Shown: positions 33,199 to 41,172 of the stretch, piece by piece | How positions within the stretch are numbered: position 1 is the stretch's first letter | Layout: each line of letters opens with the position of its first letter | Source: an uncultured Chloroflexota bacterium | GTDB lineage: Bacteria; Chloroflexota; Chloroflexia; Chloroflexales; Roseiflexaceae | DNA: 42,533 nt | Direction of reading: 5' to 3' | Assembly: GCA_937876225.1 (NCBI GenBank) | Contig: CALFIC010000038.1 | Coordinates: 1 to 42,533, forward strand | Translations under genes and position numbers: made by a program | Notes under the pieces: model-generated | Database searches by the model: none | The model's input: only the letters and a program-made list of their open reading frames with translations | Told to the model about the DNA's origin: nothing

Positions 33199-33893
33199 CC
33201 AGCGAGCAACGCCACGAGGGTTACACAAATCGGCACGGTGAGATTGTCAGTACCGTGGGGCGATAGCGCTTCGACGACTGTTGCGGTGACGGCACCAGCA
33301 AGGCTGGCAATCACGATAGCGCTGGTGCTGGGCAGGTCGGCATAGGGAGTCAGGCTTGAGCCAGGCAACAGGCTAAGTGACAAGGCGATAACGAGGAGTG
33401 ATACGCCAAACATGACGGCACTGCCTTCGTAGCTCCGGGTACCGCCGTTGATGGTATAGCGATGGCGCCCATAGTGTTTGCCGATCAAGGCGGCCAAGGC
33501 ATCGCCCCAGGTCATGGTCATGATGCCGGCGACGACGGCAGGGGCGTGGTCGATTGGCCCTGCTGGTCGCCAAAACACCACCGAAATGACGGTAATGGCA
33601 AAAGCAAAATAGACGGTGCCAGGGCTGGCGGTGTCACTGTCGATGCCACGAAATAATTTGACGCGATAAAAGAAATAATTGAGCCCGATAAAGGTGGCAA
33701 AGGGAATGACACCGATTTCCCAGCTATGAAAAAAATAAAGCACGCCGAAAATCCACATCCCCGCCCCGATATGCACTATTTTGCGGGTAATATCGTTGCT
33801 GATGTGCAATTGGCGATGCAACAGCTCGCCGATACCCAATAATGCTCCCGCATAGAGATATGAGGCGAGAAGTCCGATCCACTCGATATTCAT
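33195..33893 (-). CDS. Dolichol/phytol kinase-like or CDP-diglyceride-synthase-type membrane protein
   Basis: The 232-residue protein has about seven helices. NDITRKIVHIGAGMW near residue 35 and WGDALAALIGKHYGR with GGTRSYEGSAVMF in the C-terminal half match the CTP-dependent lipid kinase family (Sec59/VTE5-like; KxxH and GDAxAxxxGxxxG-EGS). Such enzymes phosphorylate phytol, dolichol or diacylglycerol; a phytol role would fit a phototroph but is not demonstrated. ATG 33893 overlaps the murI stop as ATGA, so the two genes are coupled. An open extension to 33959 lies inside murI. Confidence 0.75.
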   Translation of the reverse strand: MNIEWIGLLASYLYAGALLGIGELLHRQLHISNDITRKIVHIGAGMWIFGVLYFFHSWEIGVIPFATFIGLNYFFYRVKLFRGIDSDTASPGTVYFAFAITVISVVFWRPAGPIDHAPAVVAGIMTMTWGDALAALIGKHYGRHRYTINGGTRSYEGSAVMFGVSLLVIALSLSLLPGSSLTPYADLPSTSAIVIASLAGAVTATVVEALSPHGTDNLTVPICVTLVALLAG

Positions 33894-34675
33894 ATCAATT
33901 CCTCTGCTGCTACATGGGCGACTGTGCCAGGGGGCAGGCCTAATGCCGTAATCTGCCATGTTAAATGGTCGGCAGACCCGGTAGTGTAATACCAGATACG
34001 GCCTTGTTCGTGGAGGGGGAAGCCATGGGTCGCAATGATATTGAGGGTGTGGCGGGCCACAGCCGGTGCCGGGTCAATAATCTGGACGGTAGGGGCGAGG
34101 TGCTGGATGACCGGTTGCAAAAAGGGATAGTGCGTACACCCCAGTACAATCACATCGGCGCCGGCGGCATGGAGTGGCGCCAAATGGGCACTGACGGCGG
34201 CGTGGAGCGCCGGTGACGAGACATCGCCAGCTTCGACAAATTCGACTAGGCCGTGACAGGCTTGACCCACGACGGTGATGCCGGCGGCATATTGGGTTTT
34301 GACTTCATGGAAAAGGCGTCCTTGCAACGTCGCAGCCGTGGCCATCACCCCCACCACGCCGTGGCGAGTCTGTTGGACGGCTGGTTTGACGGCGGGGACC
34401 ATGCCTACAAACGGCACGGTGGGGTGGGCGATGCGCATATCTGCCAAGGCCACGGCACTGGCACTATTGCAGGCCACGACCACTGGGGCGGCGCCATGGC
34501 GGATAAGCCATGCCGCGCACCCGAGGGCAATTTGTTGCAATTCGGCCGCTGAGCGGTCGCCATAAGGGCAGCGCGCCTGATCGGCGAGATAGATGATGTC
34601 GGCAGTCGGGGCGAGTGCGCGGACCGCATTGAGCACGCTTGCTCCACCGATACCACTGTCATAAATTGCAATCAT
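33890..34675 (-). CDS. murI: Glutamate racemase
   Basis: The 261-residue enzyme makes D-glutamate for peptidoglycan. It has the first substrate motif AIYDSGIGGASVL (D6, S7), the catalytic cysteines C69 (VVACNSAS) and C180 (VLGCTHYPF), and ADQARCPYGDRS near residue 31. Length and motif order are normal for the family. The upstream LLM gene ends 23 nt before it; no strong ribosome site is visible, so translation may depend partly on coupling. The presence of murI supports a peptidoglycan-containing cell wall. Confidence 0.95.
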   Translation of the reverse strand: MIAIYDSGIGGASVLNAVRALAPTADIIYLADQARCPYGDRSAAELQQIALGCAAWLIRHGAAPVVVACNSASAVALADMRIAHPTVPFVGMVPAVKPAVQQTRHGVVGVMATAATLQGRLFHEVKTQYAAGITVVGQACHGLVEFVEAGDVSSPALHAAVSAHLAPLHAAGADVIVLGCTHYPFLQPVIQHLAPTVQIIDPAPAVARHTLNIIATHGFPLHEQGRIWYYTTGSADHLTWQITALGLPPGTVAHVAAEELI

Positions 34676-34698
34676 CGTGGACCATCAATTCGTTTGGA

Positions 34699-35472
34699 TT
34701 AGGCTTGGTTGCGGGCATCGCGCCAGGCGACTAGTTTGGTGACTGGTTCGAGGTCGTAGGGGTGACCATGCCCCATGATGAAGTGGGTGGCACCAGCGGC
34801 AGCCAAGGCGTCGAGGTTGTCGAGGTCACCAGCGCCAATGGTAATGCTGCGTTCGATGTCGGCTGGGTTGCGACCTACCTGGGCACACCATTCGTTGAGG
34901 ACGTTGTTTTTGTGGGCGTAGTTTTCGACAGGGCCAAAGCCATTCCAGATATTGGCGTATTGGGCGGTCAACTTGAGGGTGACTTTTTCGCCACCACCAC
35001 CCACCAAAATCGGGATATCGCGCATTGGTTTGGGGACTTCTTGTTCCCAAAACTCGCGGAACTTGGGCAAATTTTGGCCGAGTGAGCGCAAGCGATCACC
35101 GGCAGTGCCGAATTCGTAGCCGTATTCGACATAATCGCGCTCGAACCAGCCGGCGCCAATCCCGAGGATGAAGCGGCCGTTGCTGATATGGTCGAGGGTT
35201 TTGGCCATGTGGGCGAGTAGACGAGGGTTGCGGTAACTATTGCACAACACCAAACAGCCGATTTCGACGCGGGTGGTCAAGGTAGCCATGGCGGTGAGCA
35301 GGGTCCAGCCTTCGAAGTGATCCCCTTGGGGGTCGCCGGACAACGGGAAGAAGTGGTCCCAGTTCCACAATGAATCGACGCCGGCGGCTTCGCAATGGGT
35401 GACAGCAGCGGCATAATCGGCGTAGCTGGTATGTTGGTTGGAGAGTTGGACCCCAACGCGAATACGTGACAT
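34699..35472 (-). CDS. LLM-class oxidoreductase, probably F420-dependent (short form)
   Basis: The 257-residue protein starts MSRIRVGVQLSNQHTSYADY and has GVDSLWNWDHFFPL, TTRVEIGCLVLCNSYRNP, LDHISNGRFILGIGAGWFE and IPILVGGGGEKVTLKL. These blocks are typical of actinobacterial-type and Chloroflexota F420-dependent LLM enzymes; 257 residues is near the short end for the family. AGGAGC lies 7 nt before the ATG. It heads a likely three-gene operon with murI and the lipid-kinase-like gene. The substrate is unknown. Confidence 0.87.
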   Translation of the reverse strand: MSRIRVGVQLSNQHTSYADYAAAVTHCEAAGVDSLWNWDHFFPLSGDPQGDHFEGWTLLTAMATLTTRVEIGCLVLCNSYRNPRLLAHMAKTLDHISNGRFILGIGAGWFERDYVEYGYEFGTAGDRLRSLGQNLPKFREFWEQEVPKPMRDIPILVGGGGEKVTLKLTAQYANIWNGFGPVENYAHKNNVLNEWCAQVGRNPADIERSITIGAGDLDNLDALAAAGATHFIMGHGHPYDLEPVTKLVAWRDARNQA

Positions 35473-35528
35473 GGATATGCTCCTAGGGCACGGGTGAATC
35501 TGTAATGATAATAACAGAAATGCAGTAG

Positions 35529-35569
35529 GGGCGAATCATGCTGGCGAATTCATTCGCCGCTATTCGCCC
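35529..35569. repeat. 41-bp imperfect inverted repeat (dispersed family), copy 2
   Basis: It begins GGGCGAATCATGCTGGCGAA and ends GCTATTCGCCC, the same orientation as the copy at 10601. It lies between the LLM gene (start 35472) and the DUF1996 terminator. Confidence 0.85.
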
Positions 35570-35602
35570 TTAGCAGGGGCGCCATTTCATGACGCCCAAC
35601 AA

Positions 35603-35638
35603 AAAACGCACCGGGGGCATGTGCCCCCGATGCGTTTT
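35603..35638 (-). terminator. Intrinsic terminator of the DUF1996 gene
   Basis: AAAACGCA-CCGGGGGCA and TGCCCCCGA-TGCGTTTT form a 17-bp stem with one mismatch and a 2-nt loop. It lies 16 nt after the stop at 35654, and the minus-strand copy is followed by a T-run. Confidence 0.85.
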
Positions 35639-35653
35639 GGCTGTGATCAATCG

Positions 35654-36538
35654 TTAGCGTAGGCGTTGGGCCACTTGGTTGACGAAGGTGCGTTGGTTCC
35701 AGCCATTCATGAAGTCGGCGTGGAGCGAGAAGATTGAGCCGGATGACATCGCCAATGTGCTCACATTCGTTTGGGCGGGGTAGTGGATGTGCAGCTGGAG
35801 CTGAGGCAAGGCCACTGTCCCTGCGGCACACACGCCATTGACAGCGTAGGTCACATGGTCTTTGTGGTTGGTCGAATCGAGGTCTTTGCCATTCCAACAT
35901 TCGGGGAAGCGAATCAGACCGACCAAATCTTGATTGCGGGCACAAGCCGGAGGGGTGGCGGAAGCGTTTTGGACGTTGTTGCCACAATACCACGACACAA
36001 TCGACAAATCTTGGGCTTCGACGGCCTTAGAGTTACCGGCAATCAATACCAAGCCGGCGGGATGAGCGACAACGGCACGCGTGACCGTTTTGGCATACAA
36101 CACGGTCATACTTTTGGGAGCGATGGCGGTGCTCCCTTGCCATAACTGTGGTGCCCAATAGGCCGATGCATCAGCACGGTCACTACAGGTGGTAGCACGG
36201 TTGGCCTGCAACGAGGCAATGGTGGTTTTTTCGTTGGTGCTACGATTACCAAAGAATTGATGGTAGTGGCTCATGGCGGGCATACCGGGCATCACGATGG
36301 GGTCGACATTGTTGACTTGGCCAACGCCACATTCAATCCGAATCGCTTGAATCGGTGGGGCTGGAGGGATGCGGGTAGGCTGGGGTGGCTGGGGCCCGCG
36401 GGTGGGGGGAGGTGGCACGGCTGCGGCAGTGTTGGTGGCGGCGGTGTGGACGGCGATGGGGTTGGCACCAGCGACGCTAATGCCGGCGAGCAACAACACG
36501 GTACTGACGGCGATGATGGCGAGTGATTTGATCTTCAT
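35654..36538 (-). CDS. Secreted DUF1996-domain protein
   Basis: The 294-residue protein has a signal peptide (MKIKSLAIIAVSTVLLLAGI..., likely cleaved near VAGA-NP), a Pro-rich linker (about 40-65) and a DUF1996 domain. The domain shows MPGMPAMSHYHQFFGNRSTNE, YWAPQLWQG, LIRFPECWNGKDLDS and LHIHYPAQ, with several cysteines likely in disulfides. DUF1996 occurs in fungi, actinobacteria and Chloroflexota in secreted proteins of unknown function. ATG 36538 has AAGGAAC upstream; an extension to 36682 runs into the repeat island and is rejected. A strong terminator follows. Confidence 0.88.
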   Translation of the reverse strand: MKIKSLAIIAVSTVLLLAGISVAGANPIAVHTAATNTAAAVPPPPTRGPQPPQPTRIPPAPPIQAIRIECGVGQVNNVDPIVMPGMPAMSHYHQFFGNRSTNEKTTIASLQANRATTCSDRADASAYWAPQLWQGSTAIAPKSMTVLYAKTVTRAVVAHPAGLVLIAGNSKAVEAQDLSIVSWYCGNNVQNASATPPACARNQDLVGLIRFPECWNGKDLDSTNHKDHVTYAVNGVCAAGTVALPQLQLHIHYPAQTNVSTLAMSSGSIFSLHADFMNGWNQRTFVNQVAQRLR

Positions 36539-37181
36539 GATTGGTTTGTTCCTTGTTTTGTAATCTTCCCTATCTAGACCGTCGTCGCAGGTCATTCGTT
36601 CCCGAGAAATATCAAGATTTGATAAAGATTTTTTGCTCGCTACGGGATACGGGCGAATAGCGACGCATGAATGCGCCGGCATGATTCGCCCTTACGGGTG
36701 CCCTTACGGGTGTGTGGTACGTCTGCTACGGGCGCAGCGGCACTCGGGCGAATAGCGACGCATGAATGCGCCGGCATGATTCGCCCTTACGGGTGTGTGG
36801 TACGTCTGCCGTCCTACGGGCGCAGCGGCACTCGGGCTACGGGTACGTCTGCCGTCTGCCGTCTGACTACGGGCGCAGCGGCACTCGGGCTACGGGTACG
36901 TCTGCCGTCTGCCGTCCTACGGGCGCAGCGGCACTCGGGCTATGGGATACGGGCGAATAGCGACGCATGAATGCGCCGGCATGATTCGCCCTTACATGAG
37001 CCCTTACGGGTGTGTGGTACGATCGCCGTCCTACGGGCGCAGCGGCACTCGGGCTACGGGATACGGGCGAATAGCGGCGAATGAATTCGCCCTTACGCGT
37101 TACTTCCTACTTACAGCTTCATACTTCCTCCTTCACCTGGTGTGGTATGATTTGCACAACAAGACAAAAAGGAGCACAGCG
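36539..37181. repeat. Intergenic repeat island with two interleaved repeat types
   Basis: Type A is the inverted complement of the 41-bp family: identical copies at 36651-36691, 36746-36786 and 36951-36991, and a shortened 28-bp one at 37065-37092. Type B is a 23-bp unit (CTACGGGCGCAGCGGCACTC plus GGG) at 36726, 36814, 36867, 36917 and 37031; copies at 36814, 36867 and 36917 form 50-53-bp tandem repeats with GTACGTCTGCCGT spacers. The 5' end (36539-36640) holds the DUF1996 ribosome site. Translating any frame yields only repeated peptide fragments. No transposase, CRISPR-style spacing or gene was seen. Confidence 0.85.
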
Positions 37182-37283
37182 ATGTTGCGGCGATTGTTAA
37201 GTGGCCTCGGTATAGTTGAAATCATTTTTACGGTAGTGATATTGCTGGTGGTGGTATTTGCGATTCGTCAGGTGCTCCAGTAG
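37182..37283 (+). CDS. Possible 33-residue single-helix membrane peptide
   Basis: The short frame MLRRLLSGLGIVEIIFTVVI... encodes a cationic start (LRR) and one hydrophobic helix. AAGGAG at 37169-37174 lies 7 nt before the ATG, which is unusually good for a chance frame. The last 56 nt overlap the 3' end of the converging mutL-like gene. No homologue was recognised and the function is unknown; a toxin-like, regulatory or scaffold peptide are all possible. Confidence 0.42.
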   Translation: MLRRLLSGLGIVEIIFTVVILLVVVFAIRQVLQ

Positions 37284-38745
37284 TCCGTGGCATGCGTAGG
37301 GCACTGAGCATGCGGTAATGCGCAATAATCAAGCTGGTATTGCCTTGCCATGGGGCCGGGTGGGCGCGAAGCTGGGCAATTAGATAATCTCCATCAATTA
37401 AATGGCCGACGGCCATTGCCGGAGTACCGCCATGATGCAACGTCTGCATCATGGCGGTAATGCATTGATCGAGGGGGCGTTGGTGATAATTGGCCGGCAA
37501 GCGCATAATCATCAACGCCCCCTCGTGCCACTGGAGCACCATCCCGAGGGCGGCGAGTGCCACGATATGCGAACCAAATGCCTGCTGGGCACGGGGTGAT
37601 AGCGGGTAGGGTGGCACCACCAAGGGCCCACTGGGCAGGCTGGTGATACCACAATGGGCCATGATGTTGGCAGGACAAAACACCGTCAGCCCGTCGCTGG
37701 CACTCGCCACCAGCCAGTTATGGTGATAGCCCAACAATCGTTGCGGGTGCATGGCGACTAGTGGCGTGGTAATGGGGAGGGGCAGAAACAACGGTTGCCG
37801 AAAGGTGCTGTACAACAAGCGTGCGATGGCGCTGGGCGCACGGATGCCCACTTCTTCTTTGCCGGCCCGCATATTGACATCGATGCCGTCGCTGGGGAGC
37901 TGGAAGTGCAAGACGACCGCCGGGTAGTGCTGGCGTTGCGGTGGAAGTAATTCGTCGAGCAGACGCGCAATAAACCCGCGGGTGGCAATGGGGCGCTGGT
38001 TAATGGCCACGATTTGGCGCCGCCGTTGCGGGGCGGCGCTGGCGGCACTGGCAATCACGCCACTCAAGGTCGCGTCCATGCCGGTGAGCTGGCTGTGCAC
38101 GGGGGTGACCTCGCCGTCGTGCCATAATTCGGCTATGGCTTGGCCGATATCGCCGCTACCACTGGTCAGTAGCGGCTCATGATCGCCACTTTCGTAATGA
38201 AAGGCAATGCCCGGATAACACAAGGCATAGCGACTGACGATGTCGCCGATGTGCTGGGCTTCGCTATAAGGTTGCCGCCAAAAATTACGCCGGTGGGGCG
38301 TGGTATAAAACAAGCGCTCGACGGTGATTTGGGTGCCTACTGCGCCTGCACATGGGCGGATGTCGTGGATTTCGCCGCCGGCAATGCGTAACTCGTAGGC
38401 GTGCGGGGCATCGGCAGTGCGGCTCACGCAGGTCACCCGCGCCACCGCCGCAATACTGGCCAAGGCTTCGCCCCGGAATCCCAACGTTTGCAGGCCGACC
38501 AAATCGGCATAACAGGTGATTTTGCTGGTGGTGTGGCGGGTAAAGGCTAGCGGTAATTCGCTGGCAGTCATGCCACAGCCGTCATCACGTACCTGCATGC
38601 GGCCATGCTCGCCGACGTGAATCTGGATGTGGCGGGCGCCGGCATCGATGGCATTGTCGATGAGCTCGCGGATGACGGCAGCCGGACGGTCGAGGGTGGC
38701 CCCGGCTGCTAATTGGGTGGCGGTCAAGTTGTCTAATTGATGCAT
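37228..38745 (-). CDS. mutL: MutL-like DNA mismatch repair protein, lacking the endonuclease motif
   Basis: The 505-residue protein has the MutL GHKL ATPase domain: ELIDNAIDAGA (catalytic E27, N31), RDDGCGM and GFRGEALASIAAV at about 89-101. The usual GEVVERP start of motif I reads GATLDRP. The second domain keeps INQRPI and the Lys-containing GKEEV loop. In the C-terminal dimerisation domain the endonuclease motif DQHAxxExxxxE is absent (VFCPANIMAHCG occupies the region), as is a clear CxHGRP motif. It probably binds ATP and coordinates repair without nicking, or is a paralogue. It starts at ATG 38745 without a strong ribosome site. No mutS is in the window. Confidence 0.87.
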   Translation of the reverse strand: MHQLDNLTATQLAAGATLDRPAAVIRELIDNAIDAGARHIQIHVGEHGRMQVRDDGCGMTASELPLAFTRHTTSKITCYADLVGLQTLGFRGEALASIAAVARVTCVSRTADAPHAYELRIAGGEIHDIRPCAGAVGTQITVERLFYTTPHRRNFWRQPYSEAQHIGDIVSRYALCYPGIAFHYESGDHEPLLTSGSGDIGQAIAELWHDGEVTPVHSQLTGMDATLSGVIASAASAAPQRRRQIVAINQRPIATRGFIARLLDELLPPQRQHYPAVVLHFQLPSDGIDVNMRAGKEEVGIRAPSAIARLLYSTFRQPLFLPLPITTPLVAMHPQRLLGYHHNWLVASASDGLTVFCPANIMAHCGITSLPSGPLVVPPYPLSPRAQQAFGSHIVALAALGMVLQWHEGALMIMRLPANYHQRPLDQCITAMMQTLHHGGTPAMAVGHLIDGDYLIAQLRAHPAPWQGNTSLIIAHYRMLSALRMPRTTGAPDESQIPPPAISLP

Positions 38746-38787
38746 AATCGCTACTTTATTTTTTTAGCACAAATGTTCTATTTCCAA

Positions 38788-38816
38788 AGTATAGCGGATT
38801 TAGATTTGTTTTTCAA
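38788..38816 (-). promoter_or_regulatory. Sigma-70 promoter of mutL
   Basis: On the minus strand TTGAAA (38811-38816) and TATACT (38788-38793) are spaced exactly 17 nt, with an AT-rich leader of about 40 nt before the ATG at 38745. Confidence 0.55.
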
Positions 38817-38832
38817 CTTGGCGCAATGGTGA

Positions 38833-39576
38833 TTAGCCAAATGCAATAATATCGCCACCGATATCGTTGTCGCGGGCGTAGTTACTGATTTTTTCGGGTC
38901 GGTAAATCCCCCGAGCGGTAATGATGGCGTGGATATTGCTGGCAGCAACCGTGGCTTGATTGGCCGTAGGCCCGTGTGGGGCCACGACATAGCGGGGCAG
39001 ATTAGCTGCCGCAAGCATGTCGATATACGGTGACAATGTCGCATCCGCATTGCCAGATGCATCTACCGCACCGCAGATTAGCGCAACGGTGGTGGTGGGA
39101 TCGAGTGGCCAGGCGTCATTGGTGATAATGACAGAGACTTGTGGCATCCCTTGTTCGCGGAGCAATATGCGTTGCAGGTAGTGGCCAAACAAGCCGTCGC
39201 TGTCATAGATGGTCAATACATCACCATCGCTACACAATGCGGTGGCGAGCCGGGCGGTTTTTTCGTGGGCGCGGTCGAGGCGTTGTAGGCTTTGTGGGAA
39301 TGCCACGGCCAGATTGGCGCTTTGGAGCAGACTGGTCACGAGCTCGGGTTGGTTGGTCAGGGGCAAGCAGTGCGGATCGACGCCATGGTCGCGACACAAC
39401 CAGATGCCGCCGGCAATCACGGCACTGGCTGCATAACATTCGCGATTGTCGAGGGCTTGGCAGAGCTCAGCCGGGGTCTGGTATTGCACGGGCTGACCCA
39501 TCCAATCGACGGCATGGAGGGTGCGTTGTGGGGGATCATAGCGGACCGCCTGGCTGGCGAGGTGTGGTAATGTCAT
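38833..39576 (-). CDS. Divergent MtnA/eIF2B-like (ISOCOT-fold) protein
   Basis: The 247-residue protein resembles the C-terminal two thirds of S-methyl-5-thioribose-1-phosphate isomerase. GAVDASGNADATLSPYIDML stands where MtnA has GADRIAANGDVANKIGTY, AAANLPRYVVAPHG matches its AKxxxIPFYVAAP, and NIHAIITARGIYRPE matches the TAIITERGVxxP end. The catalytic-cysteine block (THCNAG) reads TIYDSDG, so isomerase activity is doubtful. The N-terminal part is short (the family is about 340 residues). GGAGG lies 11 nt before the ATG. The start is inside the 3' end of the Nudix gene (41-nt overlap), so they are coupled. It may be a degenerate homologue or a related sugar-phosphate isomerase. Confidence 0.6.
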   Translation of the reverse strand: MTLPHLASQAVRYDPPQRTLHAVDWMGQPVQYQTPAELCQALDNRECYAASAVIAGGIWLCRDHGVDPHCLPLTNQPELVTSLLQSANLAVAFPQSLQRLDRAHEKTARLATALCSDGDVLTIYDSDGLFGHYLQRILLREQGMPQVSVIITNDAWPLDPTTTVALICGAVDASGNADATLSPYIDMLAAANLPRYVVAPHGPTANQATVAASNIHAIITARGIYRPEKISNYARDNDIGGDIIAFG

Positions 39577-40087
39577 TAAGAAGGGTTCCTCCGTATTCGT
39601 GGCAATAGGCTCTGAATGCCCCCCAGGCCTGCCAGGTACCGCCAATGTCGGGGTGACTGATGGCTGGCAAGGCACGTAATTCAGCGGCCCGTTGGTGTAA
39701 TTGGGTGGCAGTGAGGGCATCGAAGTGGTGGATTTGCTCGGCAGGGTCGTGTGATTGGGGCTCGTCGGCGCTGACATCACACAGGTAGGCGTAGGTGATA
39801 AATGGTTTAATCCCGTGGTAAGTAATGGTAAACAAGAGCTGATGGGTGCTAGGCTGTAACCCGGTTTCTTCGGCGATTTCGCGGTAAAGCGCTGCCAGCG
39901 GGTCTTCGCCGGGCTGAATCCCGCCCGTCAACAGGCGGGCAATGTGCTGAGGATAGTATGCTTTGGCGGCACACCACAGCCGTCCGTCAGGACGGCGGAG
40001 CATCATACAGACTTCGCCGATGCGCCCGTCACGGGTAATCCGCGTCACAATCGCATCGTCGATGGGGGCGGTAAATTGGGGCGTCAT
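39536..40087 (-). CDS. Nudix hydrolase
   Basis: The 183-residue protein has a perfect Nudix box, GGIQPGEDPLAALYREIAEE followed by TGL, fitting GX5EX7REUXEEXGU; it hydrolyses nucleoside diphosphates linked to another group X using Mg. The substrate is not shown; the segment before the box (MLRRPDGRLWCAAKAYYP) is consistent with a housekeeping or NUDIX-sugar type. ATG 40087 has AAGGAG 7 nt upstream and overlaps the stop of the preceding membrane-protein gene; the open frame to 40258 lies inside that gene. Its 3' end overlaps the MtnA-like gene. Confidence 0.9.
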   Translation of the reverse strand: MTPQFTAPIDDAIVTRITRDGRIGEVCMMLRRPDGRLWCAAKAYYPQHIARLLTGGIQPGEDPLAALYREIAEETGLQPSTHQLLFTITYHGIKPFITYAYLCDVSADEPQSHDPAEQIHHFDALTATQLHQRAAELRALPAISHPDIGGTWQAWGAFRAYCHEYGGTLLNDITTPRQPGGPL

Positions 40088-40509
40088 GTGCGTCTCCTTG
40101 GGCGATTCGGTCGTGGTGGTGATGTGCGTCCATACGCTACCCGCCCCGCACAAATAGCCATGAGCAAGGTGAGCGGGGCAAAGAAAAACTGCTCGAAGGG
40201 CACGGGTGACGCCATATTGCCGAGGGTGTTGAGGCACAAATAGCCACAAATCAGCCACATGCTCCAGCGCATGAGGCGGGGAAAGAGGGGTTTGATGTAG
40301 CCCAAGTTATTGGCGATGATGAAAATAAACAGGGCGATAACCCCAATCGCAATCAGCTCGAGTCCGATGGCATTGTCGGGAGTGGCACCCCCACCCCAGA
40401 TGAGTGTGGTGGGGAGCGTGCCGCGGATGATAAGGAGATGGAAGATAATCATGCCACCGAATGCCGCCAGCAAAAAATGCCCGGCGCGCCGTGGGGTAAA
40501 ATAATGCAT
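40084..40509 (-). CDS. Small four-helix membrane protein, unknown
   Basis: The 141-residue protein starts MHYFTPRRAGHFLLAAFGGM and has four hydrophobic segments and a basic C-terminal tail rich in Arg/Pro (PPRPNRPRRRT). No family was recognised. ATG 40509 has AAGGATG upstream; ATG 40557 is a longer alternative. The stop overlaps the Nudix start as ATGA, so these genes are coupled. It is divergent from the DUF4287 gene 49 bp away. Confidence 0.72.
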   Translation of the reverse strand: MHYFTPRRAGHFLLAAFGGMIIFHLLIIRGTLPTTLIWGGGATPDNAIGLELIAIGVIALFIFIIANNLGYIKPLFPRLMRWSMWLICGYLCLNTLGNMASPVPFEQFFFAPLTLLMAICAGRVAYGRTSPPRPNRPRRRT

Positions 40510-40558
40510 GACGACATCCTTGAAATCGGATTCAATAATCGTGATTTGGAGCGACATA

Positions 40559-40768
40559 ATGAGTGATGCACCCAAAGGCCCGGCCTCGTACTTCCCGTCG
40601 ATTGAAGCCAAATACGGTCACCCCATCGCCTATTGGATGGACGTATTACAAACCCTCGGTCCCATCAAACACATGGATATGGTGGCCCACCTCAAGCAAA
40701 CCTATGCCATGGGGCATGGCCACGCCAACGCCTTGGTGGCGTACTTTCGCCAACAACAAGGGCTGTAG
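40559..40768 (+). CDS. DUF4287 domain protein
   Basis: The 69-residue protein MSDAPKGPASYFPSIEAKYG... with PIAYWMDVLQ and MGHGHANALVAYFRQQQ fits the small helical DUF4287 family, found alone or fused to other domains in many bacteria; the function is unknown. ATG 40559 has GGAG about 8 nt upstream; an in-frame extension to 40508 lies opposite the membrane-protein start. It converges with the tRNA-binding protein gene, 3 nt apart. Confidence 0.8.
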   Translation: MSDAPKGPASYFPSIEAKYGHPIAYWMDVLQTLGPIKHMDMVAHLKQTYAMGHGHANALVAYFRQQQGL

Positions 40769-40771
40769 GGT

Positions 40772-41125
40772 TTAGCCGGCCCGCGTGCCGTTCGGTACCG
40801 GGTGCTCGGGGGTGGCGAGGACGGGGGTGATGCCATCGGCAAAGCCGATATCGAACAACATCCCCTCCGACATTTCGCCGGCCATCTTTTTGGGGGCCAG
40901 ATTGACAATAAACAACGCTTGGCGGCCTACCAGTACTTGGGGGTCGGGGCGTTCTTGTTTGATGCCGGCCAAAATATTGCGGGTATGATCGCCGAAATTA
41001 ACCACGAGGCGCATTAATTTGTCGGATTTGGCGACCTCTTCGACGCGCTCGATGGTGCCGACGCGGATGTCGAGTTGGTCGATGACATCAAACGTGGTCA
41101 GGGCTTTGATTGGTGCTGGTGACAT
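40772..41125 (-). CDS. tRNA-binding domain protein (CsaA/YtpR/MetG-C-type OB fold)
   Basis: The 117-residue protein is one tRNA-binding OB domain: FDVIDQLDIRVGTIERVEEV, LMRLVVNFGD, RNILAGIKQ and a C-terminal MAGEMSEGMLFDIGFADG, typical of free-standing relatives of the C-terminal domain of MetRS and CsaA. It may bind tRNA or act as a chaperone-like factor; the partner is unknown. ATG 41125 has AAAGGAAC upstream; a long open extension to 41350 overlaps the SRPBCC gene and has no similarity. It is downstream of that gene on the same strand. Confidence 0.9.
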   Translation of the reverse strand: MSPAPIKALTTFDVIDQLDIRVGTIERVEEVAKSDKLMRLVVNFGDHTRNILAGIKQERPDPQVLVGRQALFIVNLAPKKMAGEMSEGMLFDIGFADGITPVLATPEHPVPNGTRAG

Positions 41126-41172
41126 GATGTATGGTTCCTTTGTCGTGAGTAGCGATAATTCGGTAACGCAGG

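Noticed and set aside
36671..36970. Short proteins encoded across the repeat island
   Set aside because: They consist of repeated peptide fragments produced by the DNA repeats and have no initiation signals.
36641..37092. CRISPR array
   Set aside because: The repeats are interleaved, of two types and unequal spacing, the spacers are themselves repeated, and no cas genes are nearby.
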